DNA of 26,078 nt from NCBI GenBank assembly GCA_041477815.1, contig JBGOUV010000042.1, positions 1 to 26,078 on the forward strand, given 5' to 3'. Under the pieces are notes generated by a model that was not told the origin of the DNA, ran no database searches, and was given only the letters and a program-made list of their open reading frames with translations. Of the stretch, positions 15,886 to 22,910 are shown piece by piece. Within the stretch, counting starts at the first letter, position 1; each line of letters starts with the position of its first letter. This DNA comes from JBGOUV01 sp041477815 (GTDB lineage Bacteria; Acidobacteriota; Terriglobia; Bryobacterales; JACQDG01). Position numbers and translations under genes: made by a program.

Positions 15886-16686
15886 CTACATCTGCCCCAG
15901 TCCGAAGCGGAGTTGTGAGGAGGGTGCCGCCGGCTCGGACGCGCCGCGCCGCTCGACGATGCGCGTAACCTGCGGTGCGGCCGGCGGCGGAGTGGGCAGC
16001 ACGTCCACCCGCAGACGACCGATCACCAGGCGAGGCGGCTCCGGCTCGGCGGCGGGCGTGGGCTCGGGACGGGCGAGCTCCGTGCGTCGCTCGGTGATCC
16101 GTTCCAGCCGTGTCTCCGCGGCCGGCGGGATGGCGGGCTTGGTCACCAGTACTTCCGGCGCCGCCACCGGCTCAGAGACCGGCGCCTCGCGCGGGAATGC
16201 CGGCGGAGCAACCGGCGCCACCGGTGTCGCGGAAACTGTGGTAGCGGTAGCCGCGAGTTCTCCACGCCGCGGCGTTACCGGTTCCGGACGTTTTGGGCGC
16301 ACCGCACGGCGGGGAGGCCGGGTGGCAACCGGCTCCTCGTTCGAGGCGGGTACTTCCCTCGCCGGCGAAGGTGCGGGTTCGCTCCGCACCGGCGCCAGCG
16401 GCTCCGCCGACGGGATCACCTCCGCGCGGACGGGCGCTTCCGGTTCACGGATGAACGGGTCTCGTGGAGGCGCCGGCGTCATCGTGGGCGCCGGGTCTGG
16501 CCGGGACACAGCCGCTACGCGGTCCGGGCCCGGAGCCTGCGCCGGATGCGCCGGTGCGGGCGGCCCTTCACCCGTCGCCACGCTCTCGAAGGGATTGGCC
16601 TCCTGCTCCGGCGCCGCCGCCGGCATCGCTCTGGCCGGGGCCGGTCCCTGAATTCGCGCCGCCAGCCGTGCGAAGTAGCGGCTCAT
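15886..16686 (-). CDS. Proline/alanine/glutamate-rich low-complexity eCIS protein
   Basis: The product is 266 residues, mostly disordered and dominated by Pro, Ala, Glu, Arg and Val (RPPRRAVRPKRPEPVTPRRG is typical). The only ordered-looking piece is near the end, PRLVIGRLRVDVLPTPPP, which resembles the short 'IGxIxVxxxPP' segment at the C-terminus of a recurrent, otherwise variable eCIS protein encoded next to the cap gene. The N-terminus MSRYFARLAARIQG is a short basic amphipathic helix. It overlaps the gp51-like gene by ATGA and lies 2 bp before the DUF4255 gene. No signal peptide or membrane segment is seen. Function unknown; a flexible linker or scaffold at the particle end is a guess. 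Confidence 0.75.
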   Translation of the reverse strand: MSRYFARLAARIQGPAPARAMPAAAPEQEANPFESVATGEGPPAPAHPAQAPGPDRVAAVSRPDPAPTMTPAPPRDPFIREPEAPVRAEVIPSAEPLAPVRSEPAPSPAREVPASNEEPVATRPPRRAVRPKRPEPVTPRRGELAATATTVSATPVAPVAPPAFPREAPVSEPVAAPEVLVTKPAIPPAAETRLERITERRTELARPEPTPAAEPEPPRLVIGRLRVDVLPTPPPAAPQVTRIVERRGASEPAAPSSQLRFGLGQM

Positions 16687-17474
16687 ACCGGCCTCCGGCG
16701 CGCCGGCCGCTCGGCGTCGATCAGCGCGGCGAAAGCCCGCCGCTCACCCCGCGGCAAGCCGAGGATCTCGTGCAGGCCCCAGTGATAAGCCTCCGCCAGC
16801 CGGTGAATCTCCCGCCGCAACTGTTCGCGTCCCTGCTCAATACTGCCTAGCAAGTAGGACAGCAGGTCGAAGTGCAACGCCTGCGCCGCGCCGCACTCCG
16901 GGCAGGCGGTCTGGATGTCCAGGTCCAACACCGGCGCGAGCGACTCGAGGGCTTCCTCCACCGCCTCCCGCGCGGCCGGTTCGGAGGGGGCTTCCGCCAC
17001 ACAACGCTCGAACAGCGCCTGCGCCGCCGCCGGAGCCTCGAGGGCGGCGACAGCGAGCTCATCCTCGCCGGTCGGCAGCCGGAATCGCGCGCCGCCCGGC
17101 GCCCGCCAAGCGCCGTCCGGCAGCCGCTCCACTCCCGGACTTTCCCCCGCGCCGTACACCGAGCGCAACAACTCGTCCAGGGAGAACGACAGATCGAACG
17201 GACCGCCGCAGGCCCTGCAGTTCACGGTGGTATCCACACCCGTGCCGTAGTTCAGCCGGTACACGGCCGCCAGCAGGAGGTCGCGGTCCGAGGCAGTGAG
17301 GCGCGCGGCCCGCCAGCTCGCGCCGGGCGGGACCTCGACCACGTGGTCCAGCAGCCCGATCGCTGCCGCCGTACCCGTGCCGCGGACGGCCTGCTCGTCG
17401 AATCCCGTGAGTTCCCGAACCCCCACGCTCGCAAACTCGCCCGCAAACCGCAGAGAGGTTGATTGCAGCGGCAT
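16683..17474 (-). CDS. Baseplate hub assembly chaperone-like protein with zinc-ribbon cysteines (T4 gp51-like)
   Basis: The product is 263 residues. Two CxxC pairs are visible, C86/C89 (NCRACGGPFDL) and C190/C193 (ACPECGAAQAL), which would form one zinc-binding ribbon. The C-terminal helix carries IHRLAEAYHWGLHEILGLPR followed by GERRAF, the signature of the T4 gp51-like hub-assembly chaperone family in contractile tails. An early LTASDRDLLLAAVYRLNYG segment is also typical. The gene follows the tube gene after 24 bp and overlaps the proline-rich gene by ATGA. Known family: helps baseplate hub formation but is not in the finished particle in T4; its eCIS role is less clear. Zinc binding is inferred from cysteine spacing only. 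Confidence 0.82.
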   Translation of the reverse strand: MPLQSTSLRFAGEFASVGVRELTGFDEQAVRGTGTAAAIGLLDHVVEVPPGASWRAARLTASDRDLLLAAVYRLNYGTGVDTTVNCRACGGPFDLSFSLDELLRSVYGAGESPGVERLPDGAWRAPGGARFRLPTGEDELAVAALEAPAAAQALFERCVAEAPSEPAAREAVEEALESLAPVLDLDIQTACPECGAAQALHFDLLSYLLGSIEQGREQLRREIHRLAEAYHWGLHEILGLPRGERRAFAALIDAERPARRRPV

Positions 17475-17498
17475 AGCGTCGCTTCGCCGTTGGTCCGG

Positions 17499-18005
17499 TT
17501 AAGTCTGTTTCGGCTCCGCCACCGCGGTATCGCGCTCCCACCCTTCGTTCTGCAGGGTGATGTGCTCGATCGCTACCGCGTGCGCGTTGGCGTCCAGCTC
17601 GGGCAGCGCCTGGTATTCCGACACCCAGCAGCGATAGACCTTGTACGACTTAGCCACCACGCCCTGCTCGTTCAGCAGCTCGATAATGATGTCCTTGCGG
17701 AACTTCTCGAGCGAGATGGCCATGTCGCCGTTGGTGTTGTAGATCAGGTTCGCCCAGTTCTCGAACTCCGGATCGTGGGTCACGCCCCGCTCGAGCGAGA
17801 TGGGTTCAAACTTCCAGGAGCTGGGAGTCACCCGCGACGTCGACGGATCTCCGCCCTCGCGATGCGTCACCGGCTCGGTGGAGCGCTTGAGCGCCCCCAC
17901 TTTGCTCATCCCCGCCACGTACCGACCATCCCACTTGATCCGGAACTTGAAGTTCTTATAGGGGTCGAACCTCTGTGCGTTGACCGTAAATTGTGGTGCT
18001 GCCAT
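17499..18005 (-). CDS. Tail inner tube protein (Afp1/Afp5, T4 gp19-like)
   Basis: A 168-residue protein matching the contractile-tail tube family: FDPYKNFKFRIKWDGRYVAG near residue 14, MSKVGALKRSTEPVTHREGG near 33, GVTHDPEFENWANLIYN near 74, and the C-terminal VAIEHITLQNEGWERD. These are the recurrent tube-protein segments, and the length is normal. Tube hexamers stack to form the inner channel that carries cargo. A clear Shine-Dalgarno (GGAGG) stands 4 bp before the ATG, in the 20-bp gap after the sheath gene. Only one tube gene occurs in the window, while Afp and PVC have two; a second could lie beyond the left edge. Confidence 0.95.
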   Translation of the reverse strand: MAAPQFTVNAQRFDPYKNFKFRIKWDGRYVAGMSKVGALKRSTEPVTHREGGDPSTSRVTPSSWKFEPISLERGVTHDPEFENWANLIYNTNGDMAISLEKFRKDIIIELLNEQGVVAKSYKVYRCWVSEYQALPELDANAHAVAIEHITLQNEGWERDTAVAEPKQT

Positions 18006-18025
18006 GTCGCCTCCAGGGTGGTTGC

Positions 18026-20413
18026 CTAAACTTGAATCTGCCCGGCCATCTGCTGCAGGTAGAGAATCACGAACTCAGCGGGTTTGAGCGGAGCGAATCC
18101 AACCATAATGTTCACGATCCCCAGGTTGCGGTCGTTCGCCGTGGTGGTTTCCCGGTCGCACTTCACGAAGTAGGCGTCCTTCGGGGTCTGTCCTTCGAAG
18201 GCTCCCTGGCGGAACAGGTTGTGCATGAAAGCGCCTATGTTGAGCCGGATTTGCGAGTAAAGCGGCTCGTCGTTGGGCTCAAAGACCACCCACTTCAGGC
18301 CGCGATACAGGCTCTCTTCGATGTACAGCGCCAGACGCCGGATGGGGATGTACTTGTACTCGCTGCCGAAATCGTCGTCGCCGTCCATGGTCCGGGCTCC
18401 CCAGTTGACGATGCCGTTGGGGAAGATGCGGAGCGTGTTGACGGCGCGCGGGTTGGTGGTGCCGTTTTCGCCGTCCGACAGCTTGTATTCGAGGCCGGTG
18501 ACGCCGAGCAGGTCGGCCTCGGTGCCCGCGGGGGCCTTCCACACGCCGCGCGTCCCATCGGTGCGCGCGATCAGGCCGGCGATCGCGCCGGTGGGCCCGA
18601 TGTTGACCGCCTTGCCGGAGCGGTCGATCGCGATGCGAGGGAAGAAGACCGCGCTGTAGTCCTTCACCAGTCCCACGCGCAGGGCGTTCACGCCCGTGGA
18701 GGCCGTCTGGGCGTTGGTCCAGGACGGCGGTGGATCCATCAGCAGGAACGCCCGCCGCTTCTGGCAGAAGACGCTGGCCAGCGGATACAACTTCTGCACC
18801 GCGGGCTTGGAATCCGGCGGCAGGACCATCAGGTTGAACAGATCCACTTCGCGGTCGATGATGCTGTAAGCCGTGTCGTAGTCGGCGGCGTCCGGCGGGT
18901 CGCCGTCGAAGGCCGGGCCTCCCGCCGAAACCTGGAAGCCCTTGTTCTGTCCGTCGGCCCCGACACTGTAATATCTCGCGTTGCTGGTGAACGGCGTGCC
19001 CGCCAGCGCCGGAGTGGTGGCCAGGGCAAAGGAAGCCGAGACGAAGTTGTCGCCCACGGGATCGGTGGGCAGCAGGGCCAGCCGCGATCCCCACACCTCC
19101 GCTCGCCACGGGAAGGTGAGCGGCGCCGCCGGCACGAAGGTGTTGACCAGCACGGCAATGATCGCGAGCTTCTCGCGCATCCCGTCACCGTGGTTGTTCG
19201 GCGAGGAGGCGAACCCGTCCTGTGAGAACGGCTTGCCGGCCCCGGCGGTGTTTACGTGGGGCGTGGGCGCCGCCTGCTGCAGGTTGATCGCCACCGGCGT
19301 GAAGGTGCCATTGGGCTGCAGGGCGTCGAGCGTGAGCGTGGCGACCTTGTCCTGCGGCACGTCGGCCAGGGCATTCAGGGTGGTGAGGTCCCAGGCCCGG
19401 AAGGAAATGCCGGTGGGGGCGGGCCGCCGGCCCGCATTACCCGACACCTCGATGCCGCCCTGGTCGGTGCCCAGCATCAGTGGTACGGCCAGATCGCCCG
19501 CCCCGGCCGGCTTGATAAACACGTCCCCATTCCCGGCCGCCGGCGCAATCCGCAGCCGCCGCGCCCCGCTGCCGGCCGCAGCGGGAAACGTCACGTTGAC
19601 GTTCACCCCGCCGATGCCTTGATTGTTGTAGGCGTCATGAATGGCGTTCGCGATATCGGTCTGGGCCTGGGCCAGCGTGGAGACTACTACCGTTCCCAGT
19701 GCTACATCCACGTAGCGCAATCCGTTCACGCTGATCTTGAAGCTGTTGCTGGAAGCCACGGTCCCGAACAAGGGCGACCAATCGGTCTTGAAATCGCCGG
19801 TATCCGTGACGGCCCGTCCGCCGAGCGAAAACCCCGGCGTCGGCAGGACACCCAGGTCGGTGGCGTTCACGAGCTTGGAGTTCTGGGTGAGGAAGTCCGG
19901 TGCAAAAACCGGCGAGTTCACGTCCATCGAGAGGTTCTTCCAGCTCTCGGCGTCCTTCTTGACGCGCTTGCCGGTGGTGTCTACTTCCCACCGGAAGAGG
20001 TCGATATTGAACGTCGCCTCCGGCTGCGGGCCGTTGTAGCTGACCACCGCTCGAATGGTCTCGCCCACCAGTCCGGGATCCTTCGCCTCCAGACGCAGGG
20101 TGGCGGTATTCCCCTCATTCTTCAGATCGACGCGGGCCTTGGTGGCCCCGTTGGCGATCCGCATGACGTAGCAATCGGTGCCGCCGTTCAGGAAGAAGAA
20201 CTTGACGTACTCGCCGAGCGCTCCGCCCGAGGGGTCCTCCGAGAAGGCCCGCGTGAAATCGGAGTAGCTCACGCAGCGGATAGGGTCGAACATCGGGCCC
20301 CGTTTGGAAGTCCCGATGAACATGCCAATGGATGTGCTGACGCCGGCGATGGTCCTTACGCCGCTCGCGATTTCTTGCACATAGACGCCAGGATAAGTCG
20401 GTGTAACCGGCAT
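18026..20413 (-). CDS. Contractile tail sheath protein (Afp2/3/4-like), unusually long
   Basis: The product is 795 residues. The N-terminus (TYPGVYVQEIASGVRTIAGV, then STSIGMFIGTSKRGP) and the block FFFLNGGTDCYVMRI near residue 73 are standard sheath signatures. The C-terminal subdomain is equally clear: RRLALYIEESLYRGLKWVVF, EPLYSQIRLNIGAFMHNLFR, then DAYFVKCDRETTTANDRNLG and VNIMVGFAPLKPAEF. The sheath contracts to drive the tube. The length is well above Afp/Pvc sheaths (roughly 350-450 residues); the extra material sits between about residues 110 and 430, with beta-rich segments, and probably makes an added surface domain. The Shine-Dalgarno AGGAGG lies inside the last codons of the upstream gene, so initiation is likely coupled. 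It is the only sheath gene in the window. Confidence 0.96.
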   Translation of the reverse strand: MPVTPTYPGVYVQEIASGVRTIAGVSTSIGMFIGTSKRGPMFDPIRCVSYSDFTRAFSEDPSGGALGEYVKFFFLNGGTDCYVMRIANGATKARVDLKNEGNTATLRLEAKDPGLVGETIRAVVSYNGPQPEATFNIDLFRWEVDTTGKRVKKDAESWKNLSMDVNSPVFAPDFLTQNSKLVNATDLGVLPTPGFSLGGRAVTDTGDFKTDWSPLFGTVASSNSFKISVNGLRYVDVALGTVVVSTLAQAQTDIANAIHDAYNNQGIGGVNVNVTFPAAAGSGARRLRIAPAAGNGDVFIKPAGAGDLAVPLMLGTDQGGIEVSGNAGRRPAPTGISFRAWDLTTLNALADVPQDKVATLTLDALQPNGTFTPVAINLQQAAPTPHVNTAGAGKPFSQDGFASSPNNHGDGMREKLAIIAVLVNTFVPAAPLTFPWRAEVWGSRLALLPTDPVGDNFVSASFALATTPALAGTPFTSNARYYSVGADGQNKGFQVSAGGPAFDGDPPDAADYDTAYSIIDREVDLFNLMVLPPDSKPAVQKLYPLASVFCQKRRAFLLMDPPPSWTNAQTASTGVNALRVGLVKDYSAVFFPRIAIDRSGKAVNIGPTGAIAGLIARTDGTRGVWKAPAGTEADLLGVTGLEYKLSDGENGTTNPRAVNTLRIFPNGIVNWGARTMDGDDDFGSEYKYIPIRRLALYIEESLYRGLKWVVFEPNDEPLYSQIRLNIGAFMHNLFRQGAFEGQTPKDAYFVKCDRETTTANDRNLGIVNIMVGFAPLKPAEFVILYLQQMAGQIQV

Positions 20414-20415
20414 TG

Positions 20416-20764
20416 CTAGGTTTCCTCCTCAGGTGAAACTCGCTCGAACTCCGCAATCTGGTGCTGTGCCGTGTGGTTGAGCTGGTAGAAGGGCGGCAGG
20501 GCCCCTCGGCGCGTCTCGACCACCAGGCTCCGCGACAGTAACAGGGCCACGGCCCGCTCTACTTCAGCCAAACTATGCTCCCTGCCTTCCTTCAAAAGCC
20601 ACCACTGCGCGATGCCTTCCAGGGTGTCCTTGGCGTCTCGATGCTCCTGCAGGTACCGCAGGATGGCCCTTGCGATCACCACGTCCCCTGGTTTCCAGGT
20701 TTCTTCGCCCACGCGACTGCTCTTCGGGGTACAGCGGCGCGGTGGGGAGCACTTCCATCGCCAT
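20416..20764 (-). CDS. Small winged-helix-like protein upstream of the sheath, probably frameshifted
   Basis: The C-terminal 98 codons (GTG at 20712 to the stop at 20416) read VGEETWKPGDVVIARAILRYL, then EHRDAKDTLEGIAQWWLLKE, EVERAVALLLSRSLVVET and PPFYQLNHTAQHQIAEF. This is a helix-turn-helix pattern like a small winged helix, followed by the sheath start 2 bp later. The same frame is open up to an ATG at 20859, but that extension has poor codon use. In another frame, an ATG at 20764 with Shine-Dalgarno AGAGG encodes MAMEVLPTAPLYPEEQSR, with excellent third-position G/C, and would join the downstream part exactly if one G of the GGG run at 20708-20710 were removed. Either a one-base insertion broke the gene, or translation begins at the GTG. 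Function unknown; a local regulator or assembly helper is possible. Confidence 0.6.
20419..20430 (-). promoter_or_regulatory. Sheath ribosome-binding site embedded in the upstream gene
   Basis: TGAGGAGGAAAC on the minus strand provides AGGAGG about 11 bp before the sheath ATG (20413) and also encodes the final PEEET residues of the upstream small gene. The sheath can therefore be initiated strongly even though that upstream gene looks frameshifted. Confidence 0.6.
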
Positions 20765-20884
20765 CCAGGCCTCTGCGGCGAACCTGTTGAATTCTCAAGG
20801 TAGCGAGCCACTACGCCACAGAGTAAATGGGTCCACTTTATCCCAGTACGCAATCGCACGAATAGGTCTGAGCCTGCTGGTATT

Positions 20885-20917
20885 GGCTAAGCCCGACGGA
20901 CGGGCAAGTTTTAGCCC
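20885..20917. repeat. Imperfect palindrome/hairpin between regulator and operon
   Basis: GGCTAA (20885-20890) followed by GCCCG, a 5-nt loop ACGGA and CGGGC, then an AAGT bulge and TTTAGCC, makes a stem of 5 GC pairs with an outer GGCTAA/TTAGCC arm. It overlaps the candidate sigma-54 promoter. On the plus strand the hairpin is followed by AAGTTTT. It could be a REP-like repeat, since a GGCTAAAGCC core also occurs near 24350, or a weak attenuator. Confidence 0.4.
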
Positions 20918-20918
20918 G
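20903..20918 (-). promoter_or_regulatory. Candidate sigma-54 (-24/-12) promoter for the eCIS operon
   Basis: On the minus strand the sequence CCGGGCTAAAACTTGCC places GG (20917-20916) exactly 10 bases before GC (20905-20904), and the -12 box is TTGC as in the sigma-54 consensus. The -24 box (CGGGC) is a partial match to TGGCA. It lies about 140 bp before the first operon start (20764), directly after a gene for a GAFTGA-type sigma-54 activator. The transcription start would be near 20892. Supported by pattern and context only. Confidence 0.42.
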
Positions 20919-20958
20919 GTACTGGGACAGAAAAGGCCCGGTTCAAGACAGCGCGACG

Positions 20959-22311
20959 CTACCGGCTGAGACGGTGTTTCTTAATGAGCCGGCCGAAGGC
21001 GCGGCGCTCCATACCGGCGGCCTTCGCGGCGTGTGTAACATTACCCTCGTGGGCTCGCAGCATGCCACTCAGGTAGCTGCGCTCGAACTGGGCGAGCACT
21101 CCCGCTTTCGTCTGACGGAAGGAGCCTCCCTCGCCGCCGGACGACGCGGCCGGTAGGGAGAGCGGCAGATCTTCCGCCTCCACGGTTTGGGATTCTGTCA
21201 GGACCAACACCTGTTGCACGGTGTTTTCCAGTTCTCGCACATTGCCGGGCCACGGGTAGCGGGACAGGGCTTCCGCAGCCCCAGGCGAGAAATGCCGCCC
21301 GTCTTGTCCGAAGCGGCCGCCGTAGAGCCGCAGGAAGTGGTTGGCCAGAAGCGGGATATCGGCGATCCGCTCCCGTAGCGGCGGCAACTTCAGATTGATC
21401 ACGGCCAGCCGGTAAAAGAGGTCTTCGCGAAAGCTGCCGGCCCGGGCCCGTTCGAGGAGGTCCACGTTAGTAGACGCGATGATCCAGACGTTAGCCTGCC
21501 GGGGCTTGGCCGAACCGAGCGAAAAGTAGGTCTGGTCCTGGAGGAAGCGCAGCAGCTTGACCTGGCAAGCCAGGCTGAGGGTCTCAATCTCATCCAGAAA
21601 CAGCGTGCCGCCCTCGGCCTCCGCGATCAGTCCCGGCTGCGCCGATGACGCCCCGGTGAACGCCCCACTGTGGTGCCCGAACAGCTCATTCTCAAACAAC
21701 TCCAGCGGTATAGCGCCGCAGTTCACCGGCAGAAACGGCTTTCCCGCGCGCGGACTGCAATAATGCAGGGCGCGGGCGCAGCGTTCCTTGCCGGTCCCGG
21801 TTTCGCCGGTGAGCAGGATGGTGGATTCCGATCGCGCCGCCATCGAAATCTTGCGCCGCACGGATGCGAAGACCGGATCCTCTCCAATGAGCTGCGCCAG
21901 CCCTCGGGCGGCCAGTTCGCCGTCGGTCCCCGCCGGTTGCGCCGAGTCGGCTCGCGCTGGTAGCATGCGCCGGACCCGGGCATGCACCTCCGGCTCTCGA
22001 AGAGGGGTGAGGAGAAAGTCCGTGCCGGCCGCTGCCAGCGCCTCCATCAGAGGGGAAAGGGCATCGGCGGGAACCACCGGCAACAGGGGCGCGCCCCTCG
22101 GCGGGGTACGCAGGTTCGCCAGCAGGTCCTCGGCCTGCTCCGTCGCCGCCGGCAGTACCGGCATCACCAGGTGGGGCCGGGAGTTCTCCGGCACCGACCG
22201 CTCCACCAGTTCCACGTTGTAGCGGCTCTCGCTGGCAAGGATGGAGCGCAACAAAGCCCCGAGTCGCTGACCAGTTTCCTGATCGAGGATGAAGATATTT
22301 CGCTCCTCCAT
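20959..22311 (-). CDS. Sigma-54-dependent enhancer-binding transcription activator with degenerate receiver domain
   Basis: The product is 450 residues from the ATG at 22311, which has AAGGAAGG about 8 bp upstream; a GTG at 22320 would add three residues. Residues 1-118 have the outline of a response-regulator receiver (NIFILDQETGQRLGALLR at the start, GTDFLLTPLREPEVHARV at the end), but the usual aspartate strand reads HLVMPVLP and the TKP-type lysine is replaced. The AAA+ core has Walker A GETGTGKE (169-176), the sigma-54 contact loop GAFTGA (216-221), Walker B GGTLFLDEI (234-242) and REDLFYRL (295-302). A Fis-type helix-turn-helix with GNVTHAAKAAGMERRAF closes the protein (about 423-446). 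The family opens sigma-54 promoters using ATP. Placed immediately before the eCIS operon in the same direction, it is the obvious local activator. No sensor kinase is seen nearby. Confidence 0.93.
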   Translation of the reverse strand: MEERNIFILDQETGQRLGALLRSILASESRYNVELVERSVPENSRPHLVMPVLPAATEQAEDLLANLRTPPRGAPLLPVVPADALSPLMEALAAAGTDFLLTPLREPEVHARVRRMLPARADSAQPAGTDGELAARGLAQLIGEDPVFASVRRKISMAARSESTILLTGETGTGKERCARALHYCSPRAGKPFLPVNCGAIPLELFENELFGHHSGAFTGASSAQPGLIAEAEGGTLFLDEIETLSLACQVKLLRFLQDQTYFSLGSAKPRQANVWIIASTNVDLLERARAGSFREDLFYRLAVINLKLPPLRERIADIPLLANHFLRLYGGRFGQDGRHFSPGAAEALSRYPWPGNVRELENTVQQVLVLTESQTVEAEDLPLSLPAASSGGEGGSFRQTKAGVLAQFERSYLSGMLRAHEGNVTHAAKAAGMERRAFGRLIKKHRLSR

Positions 22312-22392
22312 AGGCTGCACCTTCCTTCCACCGATCTGGCCGTTAGTAAGTGCCGGCTAGCGATTAGGGAGATAGTATCACGGACGGGGGCT

Positions 22393-22425
22393 CCGACTGT
22401 TCCTGGATAGAACCGAGACAGTCGG
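22393..22425. repeat. 8-bp inverted repeat upstream of the sigma-54 activator gene
   Basis: CCGACTGT (22393-22400) and ACAGTCGG (22418-22425) are perfect reverse complements separated by 17 bp, about 80-115 bp before the activator start. Size and spacing suit a dimeric regulator site or enhancer; a hairpin is the alternative. Confidence 0.45.
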
Positions 22426-22512
22426 CCACGCTTCGAGCCCAGCGGTGAAGTTCCACGCGCGGACAGCGTCGAAGCGCCGGCCCGCGGCGCGGGACCTGGT
22501 CGGCCGCCTTAG

Positions 22513-22675
22513 CGCCGCGGTCCAGCCGCTCCCAGCCTCTGTCGCTCGAGGTGTTCCTGCAAGCTAACCCCCTGGCCCAGGGCGGCGGGGCACGGCGCCC
22601 TTCCAGCCATGGTCCGCTGTGGATGCCTCAGTAGGGCCTGGGAGTCTGGCTGGATCGGGAACCGCCGCGGTCCAG
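22513..22675. repeat. 13-bp direct repeat pair in the divergent intergenic region
   Basis: CGCCGCGGTCCAG occurs at 22513-22525 and again at 22663-22675, 150 bp apart in the same orientation. It contains the palindrome CCGCGG. No element boundary or gene was recognised between the copies. Confidence 0.4.
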
Positions 22676-22910
22676 AACCATGGAGGACTTTCTCGTGGGG
22701 CCGGGCGAGAGTTAAACAGGCCCAGCGCGGACCTCCCTGGCGCCGGTCGCCTTCTCTCGAATTTTCTCTTTAGCCCGCCGGAGATGACATCCGGACCACA
22801 GGATCAGCAGGACGGTGATCAGAAGGGCGGTAGCAAACTTTTCCACCCGATTCGCCCGATTATACCGCAACCAACCAAAGCGTGATATCGTATCTGCTAG
22901 GGAGAGGCTC

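Larger units (their letters stand above)
20841..20927. repeat. 9-bp inverted repeat flanking the candidate sigma-54 promoter
   Basis: TCCCAGTAC at 20841-20849 is repeated in inverted orientation as GTACTGGGA at 20919-20927. The right arm abuts the GG element of the candidate promoter, and the left arm would lie in the 5' leader of the operon transcript. It could be an operator pair for a repressor or looping factor. It may also be chance or part of a repeat family. Confidence 0.4.
22312..22910. other. Divergent intergenic region of about 600 bp without a convincing gene
   Basis: This lies between the minus-strand regulator and the plus-strand cytochrome gene, so it must hold both promoters. 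No clear -35/-10 pair or sigma-54 box was found. It contains an 8-bp inverted repeat near the regulator and a 13-bp direct repeat in the middle. Short frames here either lack ribosome-binding sites or have poor codon use. Confidence 0.6.

Noticed and set aside
13643..16651. Plus-strand open frame of about 1000 codons opposite the ATPase, cap and proline-rich genes
   Set aside because: The product is low-complexity Arg/Pro/Ala then Gly/Ser and spans three well supported minus-strand genes; antisense artefact of high GC.
1..20413. Interpretation as a prophage or a type VI secretion system
   Set aside because: No capsid, portal, terminase, integrase or lysis cassette, and no TssJLM membrane-complex genes; DUF4157, DUF4255 and the AAA+ ATPase point to eCIS. 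Flanks outside the window were not seen.
20885..20917. Rho-independent terminator after the activator gene
   Set aside because: On the minus strand the hairpin is not followed by a T run; the T-rich side is on the plus strand, where no gene ends.
22619..22885. 88-codon plus-strand frame before the cytochrome gene
   Set aside because: No recognisable domain, no convincing ribosome-binding site, weak third-position bias.
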